In this document: one piece after another, positions 1 to 5,955 of the stretch
How the letters are laid out: every line of letters begins with the position of its first letter
How positions within the stretch are numbered: the stretch's first letter is position 1
Assembly (NCBI GenBank): GCA_013044085.1
Contig: JABEVI010000254.1
Span: 1-6,438, forward strand
Length of the DNA: 6,438 nt
Direction of reading: 5' to 3'
Source: Steroidobacteraceae bacterium
Lineage (GTDB): Bacteria; Pseudomonadota; Gammaproteobacteria; Steroidobacterales; Steroidobacteraceae
Notes under the pieces: model-generated
The model's input: only the letters and a program-made list of their open reading frames with translations
The model's database searches: none
Told to the model about the DNA's origin: nothing
Position numbers and translations under genes: made by a program

Positions 1-141
1 ATCGCGCACGACTCTGCACTCAACTCCGGGCTAAACCGTGTAACCCGCCGGGACTAATTTAATCGATCAATACCGGCCTGGTTCTGCCGAGCGCCGCAGG
101 ACCTCGCCAGCCTGCGGCAATCCGGAAGCGCAGCGCGGCCC
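1..141. other. Upstream remnant region before the truncated dehydrogenase
   Basis: No intact gene is visible here. Forward stop codons occur in every frame: TAA at 32-34 and 41-43 (frame 2), 55-57 (frame 1) and 60-62 (frame 3). The first 65 bases are also richer in A and T than the rest of the window, as expected for non-coding DNA. From about 106 to 141 the frame of the downstream dehydrogenase reads DLASLRQSGSAARP. That resembles the family segment just before the PVVTA motif, so homology probably extends upstream of the first usable start codon. I see no convincing promoter or Shine-Dalgarno sequence. Confidence 0.5.
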
Positions 142-1068
142 GTGGTGACCGCGACGGTATCGCGATCGCTCGTCGAAGCGCTCGCGGCCCGCGTGGACCG
201 CCCGATGGGGGCCGGCAACGAGGGCGCCGGCGAGGTCGTTGCCGCCGGTGAGTCCGCCGCCGCCCAGGCGCTGCTCGGGCGAACCGTCGCGAGCTTCGCC
301 GGCGAGATGTATGCGCAGTTCCGGTGCGTGCCGGTCGCGCAGTGCGTACCGCTGCCGGCGAACGTCACGCCGGTGCAGGGCGCGTCTTGTTTCGTCAACC
401 CGATGACCGTGCTCGGCATCGTGGAGACGGCCCGGGCCGAGGGACATGCGGCGCTCATGCACACTGCGGCGGCGTCGAATCTGGGACAAATGCTGAACCG
501 GGTCTGTCTCGAGGATCGACTGGACCTCGTGAACATCGTACGCAGCGATGACCAAGAACGTTTGCTGCGATCCCAAGGCGCCCGCTTCGTTTGCAATTCC
601 GCCGCGCCGTCTTTCGACGAGTCGCTCAGCGCGGCGATCGCAGCGACGAACGCGACGATCGCCTTCGACGCCATCGGCGGCGGCGGTCTCGCCGACCGTA
701 TCCTCGCGGCGATGGAAGCGGTACAAGCGCGCAAAGCGACGGGCTACTCCCTCTACGGCACGTCGACCCGCAAGCAGCTCTATATCTACGGAGCGCTCGA
801 CACGAGCCCGACGATCCTGCGGCGCAACTACGGCGCCGCCTGGGGCATCGCCGGCTGGCTGCTGCCGCAATTCATGCAACGGGTCGGCCCCGAGACGGTC
901 GCACGAATGCAGCGACGCGTGATGGACGGGCTGCTGACGACGTTTGCGAGTCACTACGCCGAAGAGATCTCGCTGGCCGACGCGCTCGACGTCGGCGAGA
1001 TCATGCGCTATGCGCAACGCGCGACGAACCGCAAAGTCCTGATCGATCCGCAGAAGAGTCGCGACTAG
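142..1068 (+). CDS. Zinc-binding-dehydrogenase-type (MDR) oxidoreductase, 5'-truncated, possibly a pseudogene
   Basis: The product resembles the medium-chain dehydrogenase/reductase superfamily (quinone oxidoreductase/alcohol dehydrogenase-like, NAD(P)H-dependent, cytoplasmic). The substrate is unknown. Family-like landmarks are VVTATV at the start, GNEGAG (residues 25-30), the ASCFVNP segment (81-87), HTAAASNLGQ (107-116) at the nucleotide-binding fold, an AFDAIGGGGLA stretch (174-184), YIYGALDT (214-221), and a C-terminus ending in VLIDPQ. The body and C-terminus look complete and well kept. The N-terminal part of the GroES-like catalytic domain is missing: full-length relatives, as I recall them, have roughly 60-70 residues before the VVTA motif. 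Here the frame is closed by TAA at 55-57, and GTG at 142 (or 145) is the first possible start, with no ribosome binding site before it. It may be a 5'-truncated pseudogene, a recent deletion, or a sequence error upstream. The family call is firm; functionality is doubtful. Confidence 0.78.
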   Translation: MVTATVSRSLVEALAARVDRPMGAGNEGAGEVVAAGESAAAQALLGRTVASFAGEMYAQFRCVPVAQCVPLPANVTPVQGASCFVNPMTVLGIVETARAEGHAALMHTAAASNLGQMLNRVCLEDRLDLVNIVRSDDQERLLRSQGARFVCNSAAPSFDESLSAAIAATNATIAFDAIGGGGLADRILAAMEAVQARKATGYSLYGTSTRKQLYIYGALDTSPTILRRNYGAAWGIAGWLLPQFMQRVGPETVARMQRRVMDGLLTTFASHYAEEISLADALDVGEIMRYAQRATNRKVLIDPQKSRD

Positions 1069-1133
1069 ACGGCCGTTCGGACCCGAATCGCGGTCGCGTG
1101 GCGAGAGGGGCGCGGGTCGCCGCAAGCGGTGCG

Positions 1134-3503
1134 TCACCAACGGATGCGGATGCCGCCGAACGCCTCGAACGGTGCCCCGGGAGTCAAGAATCGATTGTCC
1201 ACGCCGGGACCATTCGTGACCGCGTTGGCGGGGACTCCGGGGGCGCCGACCCCGGTCGGATCGCTCAAGGTGCCGAAGGTCGCGTACCGGCGGTTGAAGA
1301 CGTTGTCGATCGCGGCGAAGATCTCGAGATGCTGGGTCGGCCGGTCGCTCGCGTGCAAGCTCACGACCGCATACCCTGGAATCGGCGGAAGCTGATTGGA
1401 CGCGTCGCCCCCGTAGTAGAAGTGGCTCACCAGGTTGAGCGTCGCCCCGGCGGTCCAGTGAGACGCCGGCTCGAAGTCCACGCCGAGCTTGACCCGGTGT
1501 TCGGGAATCTCGGGCAGCCGGTCGCCCGGCTGCACGTGGATGTCGCCGTTCGCGTCTTGATACGGGTTCGAGGGTGAGGGCACGACCAGCGGCGAGAGGA
1601 ACGTCGCCTGCACGAAACTGTAGTCGAGGTACGCCGACCAGGCGTGCGCGCGATATCGGATCCCGGCCTCGACGCCCTGGCGACGGGTATCACCGATGTT
1701 CTGAAAGAATCCCTGCCTCATCGAGGTTGCGATCGCGTAGATGTCGCTCTTGAGCAGCGTGCGAAACACGCTCCCATGCCAGGTGATCTCCCCGACGCGA
1801 CCCGAGTTCGCCACCCGACCGCGCAGTCCCAGCTCGACGGCGTGCGCAACGACCGGCTTGAGATCGGGTGGATCTCCGGACAGATTCGACGGCAGGACGC
1901 ACGGGGCGGACGGGTCCGAGCATTCGATCTCGCTCGGCGTCGGCGTCCGGTTGTTGACCGACCAGCCCCCATACAGCGTGACGTTCCGACGGACGTCATA
2001 GGTCGCGCCGATCGCCGGATTGAAGTGCACGTAACGGTTGTGACCGGAGAGACGGCTCCCCCGCTGGTCCGCGAGATCGACGTGCGAGAGATTGTATCGA
2101 CCGCTCGCGGTCACGGCCAACCGGGAGGTCAGGTTGAAGGTATCGGTGAAGAACGCACTCAGATTCTCGTTGATCGAGTCGACGCTCACCGGCGTCGCAT
2201 CGCCGTTCGCGAGCGCGCCCGCGGAGTTCTCCGGCGTATCCACGATGAGGTTCGAGGGCAGAACCACGAGCTGCGAGTTCATCACGCCGATCTGCGCTCC
2301 GGAAAAATAGCTCGTCGCGGCATCATCGACCGCCACACCGACGCTGACCCGGTTGGCGTGCCCGGCGATTCCCTGCGCGTCGCTCAGCTGCAGGCTGCCG
2401 CCCCGTCCCCACGCACGGATCCGTTCGTAATCGTCCTCGCCGATGAGCTGGGTACCGCCATTGGAGAGATCCGGCAATGCCTGCCCCTGCGCATCCGTCA
2501 ACGGCGTGACGCCATTCGGTTGGCACAGCACGCCCACGTCGTTTGTGCAGCCGACGTAGTTGGTCGTGTTGCCGTTCGCGACGGACTGCGAGAAATCCCG
2601 GTAATAGAGTACCCCCTGAACCGACCAATGGGTCGCCAACTCGGCCGTGCCGTTCACGGTGAGGAAATTGAGCGCATCGATCGTTCCTTGAGGGCCGGTG
2701 AACACGAGCGATCGATTGACCGCCAGTTCCTGGACCGGGGCCGGGCTTTGCCCGTGCATCTCGTTGTCCGCCCGGGTGTAGCTGACGTCGAGCGTCGCCC
2801 GCTCCGTGTGGACGCTCAATGCCGCATACGCGTCGCGCATCCGGTCCTGCGAGAACATCCGCCAGCCGTTCCAGTCGAGCGCCCGCCCCGCGACGTAGAC
2901 GCCGAAGATCCCCGACTTCCGTCCGAATTGGACGGAAGCCGTCCGCTGTCCGTACGATCCCCCCGAAAGCTCCAGGTCGGTCCCCGAGTGACTGAATCCG
3001 TTCTTCATCGTCACGGAAATCGCACCGCCCAAGGCATTGAGCCCGTACAGCGGACTCGAACTGACGAGTTCGACCTGCTGGATCGCATTGGCCGGGATCA
3101 GATCCCAGTTCACGGTGTCGCCGAACGCCTCGTTGATACGCACGCCGTTCTCGTACACCGCGATCCCTTGCGAGGTGCCGAGCACCGGCGACGCCGCGAA
3201 TCCGCGATACAGGATGTCGGGCTGGAACGGGTCCGCGATGTTGTCATTCACGCTGATGCTCGAGAGCCGATCGTTCAGCGCCGTCGTCAAGCTCGCGGTA
3301 CCCTCCCGGGTCAAGGCATCCGCACGGACGAACTGGACGGTCCCGGGAATCTTGTCGATTTCGATCGATGCGCCCGGAATCGCGGTCGCGGTCACGACCA
3401 CGGCCCGCAGCGACCGCCGGTCCGTCGCATGGGCGAGCGCTCGGCCCGGCAAGACGCCGTAGGCACAGCCGCACGCGAGGACGACCGCCCGGGCCAGACT
3501 CAC
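1134..3503 (-). CDS. TonB-dependent outer-membrane receptor (ligand unknown)
   Basis: A 789-residue receptor that would import a scarce ligand (siderophore, metal chelate, cofactor or sugar) across the outer membrane using TonB/ExbBD energy. Residues 1-24 form a signal peptide, with likely cleavage after ALA at 22-24. RAVVVTAT (33-40) is a TonB-box-like stretch. The plug spans about 50-170, including ILYRGF (97-102), a YENGVRINEAFGD segment (117-129) and PLYGLNALGGAISV (151-164). The rest is beta-barrel with alternating aromatic strands and ends in GGIRIRW, with Trp in place of the usual final Phe. Two close cysteine pairs (C320/C328, C529/C536) probably form disulfides in surface loops. The length is typical and the gene intact. 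GTG at 3503 is favoured because AAAGGG lies seven bases upstream. There is no N-terminal signalling extension, so no FecA-type sigma/anti-sigma control is expected. It is convergent with the dehydrogenase and divergent from lemA. No neighbour fixes the ligand. Confidence 0.93.
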   Translation of the reverse strand: MSLARAVVLACGCAYGVLPGRALAHATDRRSLRAVVVTATAIPGASIEIDKIPGTVQFVRADALTREGTASLTTALNDRLSSISVNDNIADPFQPDILYRGFAASPVLGTSQGIAVYENGVRINEAFGDTVNWDLIPANAIQQVELVSSSPLYGLNALGGAISVTMKNGFSHSGTDLELSGGSYGQRTASVQFGRKSGIFGVYVAGRALDWNGWRMFSQDRMRDAYAALSVHTERATLDVSYTRADNEMHGQSPAPVQELAVNRSLVFTGPQGTIDALNFLTVNGTAELATHWSVQGVLYYRDFSQSVANGNTTNYVGCTNDVGVLCQPNGVTPLTDAQGQALPDLSNGGTQLIGEDDYERIRAWGRGGSLQLSDAQGIAGHANRVSVGVAVDDAATSYFSGAQIGVMNSQLVVLPSNLIVDTPENSAGALANGDATPVSVDSINENLSAFFTDTFNLTSRLAVTASGRYNLSHVDLADQRGSRLSGHNRYVHFNPAIGATYDVRRNVTLYGGWSVNNRTPTPSEIECSDPSAPCVLPSNLSGDPPDLKPVVAHAVELGLRGRVANSGRVGEITWHGSVFRTLLKSDIYAIATSMRQGFFQNIGDTRRQGVEAGIRYRAHAWSAYLDYSFVQATFLSPLVVPSPSNPYQDANGDIHVQPGDRLPEIPEHRVKLGVDFEPASHWTAGATLNLVSHFYYGGDASNQLPPIPGYAVVSLHASDRPTQHLEIFAAIDNVFNRRYATFGTLSDPTGVGAPGVPANAVTNGPGVDNRFLTPGAPFEAFGGIRIRW

Positions 3504-3510
3504 CGGAGAA

Positions 3511-3516
3511 CCCTTT
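3511..3516 (-). promoter_or_regulatory. Ribosome binding site of the TonB-dependent receptor
   Basis: Read on the minus strand, AAAGGG lies seven bases before the GTG at 3503-3501. It supports that GTG as the start. The signal peptide beginning there (short basic n-region, hydrophobic core, ALA cleavage site) agrees. Confidence 0.6.
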
Positions 3517-3654
3517 CGTGAAGTCGAAACCGTCCGTGACTCACCGCGCGCGGGCGCCCTCGAACTGCCATCGCGTCCACAGTTCCGGAAGAATTCATGG
3601 CAGCGCGCCCGCCGTTCGCGTCATGATGGCGCCGAACGCGTCGAATCGCGACGC

Positions 3655-3664
3655 AAAGGGAGGG
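3655..3664 (+). promoter_or_regulatory. Strong ribosome binding site of lemA
   Basis: The purine-rich run AAAGGGAGGG ends seven bases before GTG at 3672. It decides for GTG over any upstream start in the same frame and suggests efficient translation of the LemA/GIDE pair. Confidence 0.7.
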
Positions 3665-3671
3665 GCGTTTC

Positions 3672-4244
3672 GTGATCGCAGTCACAGTCACCGGGGTCGT
3701 GTTGCTTCTGATCGTCGGGTATTTCGTCGCCCTTTACAATGGCCTGGTACGGGTTCGCAACCAGGTCAAGCTCGCCTGGTCGAACATCGACGTTCTCCTC
3801 GTCCAGCGCCACGACGAGTTGCCGAAGCTCGTCGAGGTCTGCAAGCGCTACATGCAACACGAACAGCAAACGCTCGAGCAAGTGATCGCGGCGCGTTCCG
3901 CGATCGACGCCGCACGGGCCGCGAACAACGTGTCCGGCGTGAGCATGGCGGAGGACTCGTTGCGCGCGGGCCTCTCGAAGCTCTACGCGGTGGCGGAGAA
4001 CTACCCGAATCTCAAGGCGAACGAGATGTTCGCGACGCTGCAGTCGCGGATCAGTGCGCTCGAGACGGCGATCGCCGACCGGCGCGAGATCTACAACGAT
4101 GCGGTGAATTCGCTGAACGTACGGATCGAGACGTTCCCCGACAGCATGGTCGCCGGACTGTTCGGCTTCGTGTCGGCGCATCCGCTGAAGTTCGCGGCCG
4201 CGCAAACCGCCGACGTGGACCTGGCCGCCGCGTTCGCGAAATGA
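3672..4244 (+). CDS. lemA: LemA family membrane protein
   Basis: A 190-residue LemA family protein, the usual family length. Residues 4-21 form one N-terminal membrane helix. It is followed by the hallmark LYNGLVRVRNQVKLAW segment (21-36), then NIDVLLVQRHDELPKLVEVC (38-57), AENYPNLKANEMF (108-120), LQSRISALETAIADRREIYN (123-142) and RIETFPDSMVAG (151-162). The remainder is predicted as long helices forming an antiparallel bundle. Basic residues directly after the helix favour a cytoplasmic bundle by the positive-inside rule; this is inference. LemA proteins have no settled biochemical function; in many bacteria they accompany membrane-associated GIDE- or TPM-domain proteins. Here the stop overlaps the next gene's start (ATGA), so the two are probably translated together. 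GTG at 3672 is chosen for its strong ribosome binding site. Confidence 0.95.
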   Translation: MIAVTVTGVVLLLIVGYFVALYNGLVRVRNQVKLAWSNIDVLLVQRHDELPKLVEVCKRYMQHEQQTLEQVIAARSAIDAARAANNVSGVSMAEDSLRAGLSKLYAVAENYPNLKANEMFATLQSRISALETAIADRREIYNDAVNSLNVRIETFPDSMVAGLFGFVSAHPLKFAAAQTADVDLAAAFAK

Positions 4245-5191
4245 CCGCGACGCTGAAGAGCGCTGACGATGCACTCGTGCTCGCAGCGTTCCTGGGGCTC
4301 GCCGCGGTGTACGCGGGCTGGCAGTTCTTCCGCTTGCTGCGCCGGGATCGCTTTGCGGCGGATACGCCGATCTCGAAAATCCGCTCGGCGGCGCAAGGAT
4401 ACGTTCACCTCGAGGGCGAGGCACGCCCGACGGGCGCGCAAGGCGAAGTCCTCTCACCGCTGACGAATCGACCCTGTGTATGGTGGGACTACAAGGTGGA
4501 GCAGTATCGATCGGGACGTCTCAAAGGCGCCGTGTGGACCTGCGTGGAACAAGGCACCAGCGTCAGCCCTTTCTTGCTGCACGATGCCGACGGTCAGTGT
4601 CTGGTGGGTCCGGTCGGTGCGGAGATCACGCCGACCGCTCGTCACGTGTGGCATGGCAAGACCCCCCGTCCCGACGGTCCGCCGGCGATCGGTCTGCCGT
4701 TCGCCACCGTCTTCGACGACGGCGTCTACCGGTACACCGAGAGCATCCTCGCGGTCGGCGCCCGGGTGACGGTACTGGGAGAACTCCGGTCACAGTCCCT
4801 GGTGACGGAGATCGACGCGCAAGTCCGGGCGTTGCTGTCGGAATGGAAGCAGGATCAAGCCGCTTTGCTCGCCCGGTTCGACACGAACCGGGACGGACAA
4901 CTCGATGCGTCTGAATGGGACGCCGCCCGGGCCGCCGCGAAGGCAGCCGTGGAAGCCCAGATCGGCGGATCCCAGTCGCGCCTCAGCGTCGTCGGGGAGA
5001 CGACCCACGGCCAACCATTCTTGATCGCCGCGCTCGACGGTCGGAAGCTCGTCAGCCGAGAGAAACATCGCGCCGCGCTCGCATTTTGCGCGACCGTCAT
5101 GCTCGCCGGCCTGGCGGCAATCCTGGCCCAACGCGGATTGACGGCGTACGAGACGGCCACGGCGCCACCGACCCTCCCGTCGACGGGGTAG
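4241..5191 (+). CDS. GIDE-domain membrane protein with an EF-hand calcium loop
   Basis: A 316-residue protein resembling the bacterial GIDE (Mulan/MUL1-like, often labelled 'E3 ubiquitin ligase') family. There is no RING domain, so ligase activity should not be assumed. The order is: membrane helix at about 11-30; GIDE-like beta-rich domain at about 50-190 with a GYVHLEGEA strand (53-61), SPLTNRPCVWWDYKVE (72-87), and RYTESILAVGARVTVLGEL (164-182); an acidic helix-loop-helix with a canonical EF-hand loop, DTNRDGQLDASE (214-225; D1, N3, D5, G6, E12); a short beta segment (247-270); and a second membrane helix at about 278-296. Basic residues flank the inner sides of both helices, suggesting that the large central region is cytoplasmic. 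The ATG overlaps the lemA stop by four bases and has no ribosome binding site of its own, so translation probably depends on lemA. The role is unknown; envelope sensing is inference. Confidence 0.85.
   Translation: MTATLKSADDALVLAAFLGLAAVYAGWQFFRLLRRDRFAADTPISKIRSAAQGYVHLEGEARPTGAQGEVLSPLTNRPCVWWDYKVEQYRSGRLKGAVWTCVEQGTSVSPFLLHDADGQCLVGPVGAEITPTARHVWHGKTPRPDGPPAIGLPFATVFDDGVYRYTESILAVGARVTVLGELRSQSLVTEIDAQVRALLSEWKQDQAALLARFDTNRDGQLDASEWDAARAAAKAAVEAQIGGSQSRLSVVGETTHGQPFLIAALDGRKLVSREKHRAALAFCATVMLAGLAAILAQRGLTAYETATAPPTLPSTG
4880..4915 (+). other. EF-hand calcium-binding loop coding segment
   Basis: It encodes the 12-residue loop DTNRDGQLDASE within the GIDE protein. Positions 1, 3, 5 and 9 (D, N, D, D) and 12 (E) carry oxygen ligands, position 6 is Gly and position 8 is Leu, as in classical EF-hands. 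Helical stretches lie on both sides (SEWKQDQAALLARF before, WDAARAAAKAAVEA after). It is a single hand with no visible partner, so pairing would have to occur in a dimer or with another protein. Confidence 0.8.
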
Positions 5192-5400
5192 CCCCCCCTC
5201 CGACCGTACGGCGGTACCCTACGCGCGAGCGCCCCTGCGCGGCGACCCCGTGGTCGGTGACGGCGACGCGGAACTTGCCAACCCCCCAAGGGTCCTATTC
5301 GGACTGTCTTCCGGGGAGCCCACGCGCATCACGAAACCGCCACGATGACGGACGAAAATCGTGCTCGAGCCTCCCCGATCCCGCCTCTTCAATCACCGGA
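5192..5400. other. Intergenic region before cytochrome c' gene
   Basis: About 209 bases with no convincing gene. A weak promoter-like pair, TTGCCA (5275-5280) and TATTCG (5296-5301), has a spacer of only 15 bases, so I do not call it. A 19-codon frame from ATG 5345 to TGA 5404 overlaps the first possible cytochrome start, without a ribosome binding site. No hairpin followed by a T-run is present after the GIDE stop. The C-run at 5191-5197 could pair with GGGG at 5185-5188, but that makes only a four-base stem. Confidence 0.4.
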
Positions 5401-5401
5401 G
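5398..5401 (+). promoter_or_regulatory. Candidate ribosome binding site for cytochrome c'
   Basis: GGAG lies eight bases before TTG at 5410. It is the only well-spaced Shine-Dalgarno-like match near the possible starts (GTG 5401, TTG 5410, GTG 5461), and so argues for TTG 5410 despite the rarer start codon. Confidence 0.35.
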
Positions 5402-5955
5402 TGACTTCTTTGATCCACACTGTCGACCGAGATTCCAGGACCATCACGGTATCCGCGAACGTGCACGCTGCCAGCCGACGACGCACGTCGCTGATCGGCG
5501 CGGCGCTGTTGATCGGCATCGCGGCAAGCGCCAGCGCCGCCGATCACCCGGGACCCGCGGCGGTCGCGCAAATCGTTCACGCGCGCCAGGATCACTTCCA
5601 CGCCCTCGGCAAGGCCACCAAATCGCTCCGCGAGCAAATCGGACGCGCCAACCCTGACTGGACCCTGGTCGCAGCCGACGCGAACCAGATCGAGCACCTC
5701 GCGGCCGCGCTACCAACCTGGTTTCCGGCGGGCAGCGGTCAGGGTCACGGGATCAAGACCAAGGCGCGGGCAAAGATCTGGGCGCAGCCCCAGGCGTTCG
5801 CGTCAGCCGCTAAAACCCTCGCCGCGCGCGCACAGGACTTGGCGCAAACCGTTGCCAGCCACGATCCCGGCGCGCTCAGACTGCGTGCGCGAGCGCTCGG
5901 CCAAGCCTGCGGAAGCTGTCATCACCGGTTCCGCGCGCACAGCAGTTGGTGGTAG
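5401..5955 (+). CDS. Cytochrome c' (periplasmic c-type haem protein)
   Basis: A secreted four-helix-bundle cytochrome of the c' type, which binds gases such as NO at a five-coordinate haem and is often tied to nitrosative stress or electron transfer. The haem site is CGSCH (bases 5908-5922) close to the C-terminus, followed by HRFR with Arg four residues after the axial His, as in the family. Upstream are HFHALGKATKSLREQI and IWAQPQAFASAAKTLAARAQ, which match the conserved first and third helices. The signal peptide has a basic SRRR n-region, core LIGAALLIGIAA, and cleavage near ASA. The start is unsure. GTG 5401 is the outer limit, giving 184 residues. TTG 5410 has GGAG eight bases upstream. 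GTG 5461 gives the most ordinary signal peptide and a 164-residue precursor but no ribosome binding site. The stop TAG directly abuts the cytochrome b561 ATG, indicating an operon. Confidence 0.88.
   Translation: MTSLIHTVDRDSRTITVSANVHAASRRRTSLIGAALLIGIAASASAADHPGPAAVAQIVHARQDHFHALGKATKSLREQIGRANPDWTLVAADANQIEHLAAALPTWFPAGSGQGHGIKTKARAKIWAQPQAFASAAKTLAARAQDLAQTVASHDPGALRLRARALGQACGSCHHRFRAHSSWW

Larger units (their letters stand above)
3504..3671. promoter_or_regulatory. Divergent control region between receptor gene and lemA
   Basis: This 168-bp non-coding gap must hold the start signals for both the leftward receptor gene and the rightward lemA unit. Ribosome binding sites are clear at both ends. 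I could not pick a convincing -35/-10 pair on either strand, nor a Fur-box-like AT-rich palindrome, which would be expected if the receptor were under classical iron control. A short inverted repeat, CGTTCG (3613-3618) and CGAACG (3633-3638), flanks a TCATGA centre; it is too short to call an operator. Confidence 0.5.

Noticed and set aside
1069..1133. Possible bidirectional terminator between the convergent genes, such as CCGC-AA-GCGG at 1120-1129
   Set aside because: The stem is short with an almost absent loop and no T-run on either side.
67..1140. A 357-codon open frame on the minus strand opposite the dehydrogenase
   Set aside because: Its composition is Arg-rich and low in recognisable features, while the plus strand has clear family motifs.
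1644..3521. A 625-codon open frame on the plus strand, antisense to the receptor gene
   Set aside because: It is Arg-, Asp- and Val-rich with no domain or signal. It mirrors a well-recognised receptor in GC-rich DNA, where antisense stops are rare.
3613..3638. Inverted repeat CGTTCG/CGAACG as an operator
   Set aside because: Arms of only six bases with a 14-base spacer are expected by chance in such GC-rich sequence.
3368..4240. An in-frame extension upstream of the GIDE protein start
   Set aside because: It would run through the receptor's 5' end, the control region and all of lemA in another frame; the translated part is Arg-rich filler. ATG 4241 with the ATGA overlap is far better.
5176..5190. 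LPSTG at the very C-terminus of the GIDE protein, like a sortase sorting signal
   Set aside because: A sorting signal needs a hydrophobic segment and a basic tail after the motif; here the protein simply ends. Gram-negative context also argues against it.
5185..5220. GGGGTA/TACCCT and GGGG/CCCC hairpins after the GIDE stop as a terminator
   Set aside because: Stems are four to five bases and no T-run follows.
5275..5301. TTGCCA and TATTCG as a sigma-70 promoter for the cytochromes
   Set aside because: The spacer is 15 bases and both hexamers are imperfect, so support is too weak for a feature.
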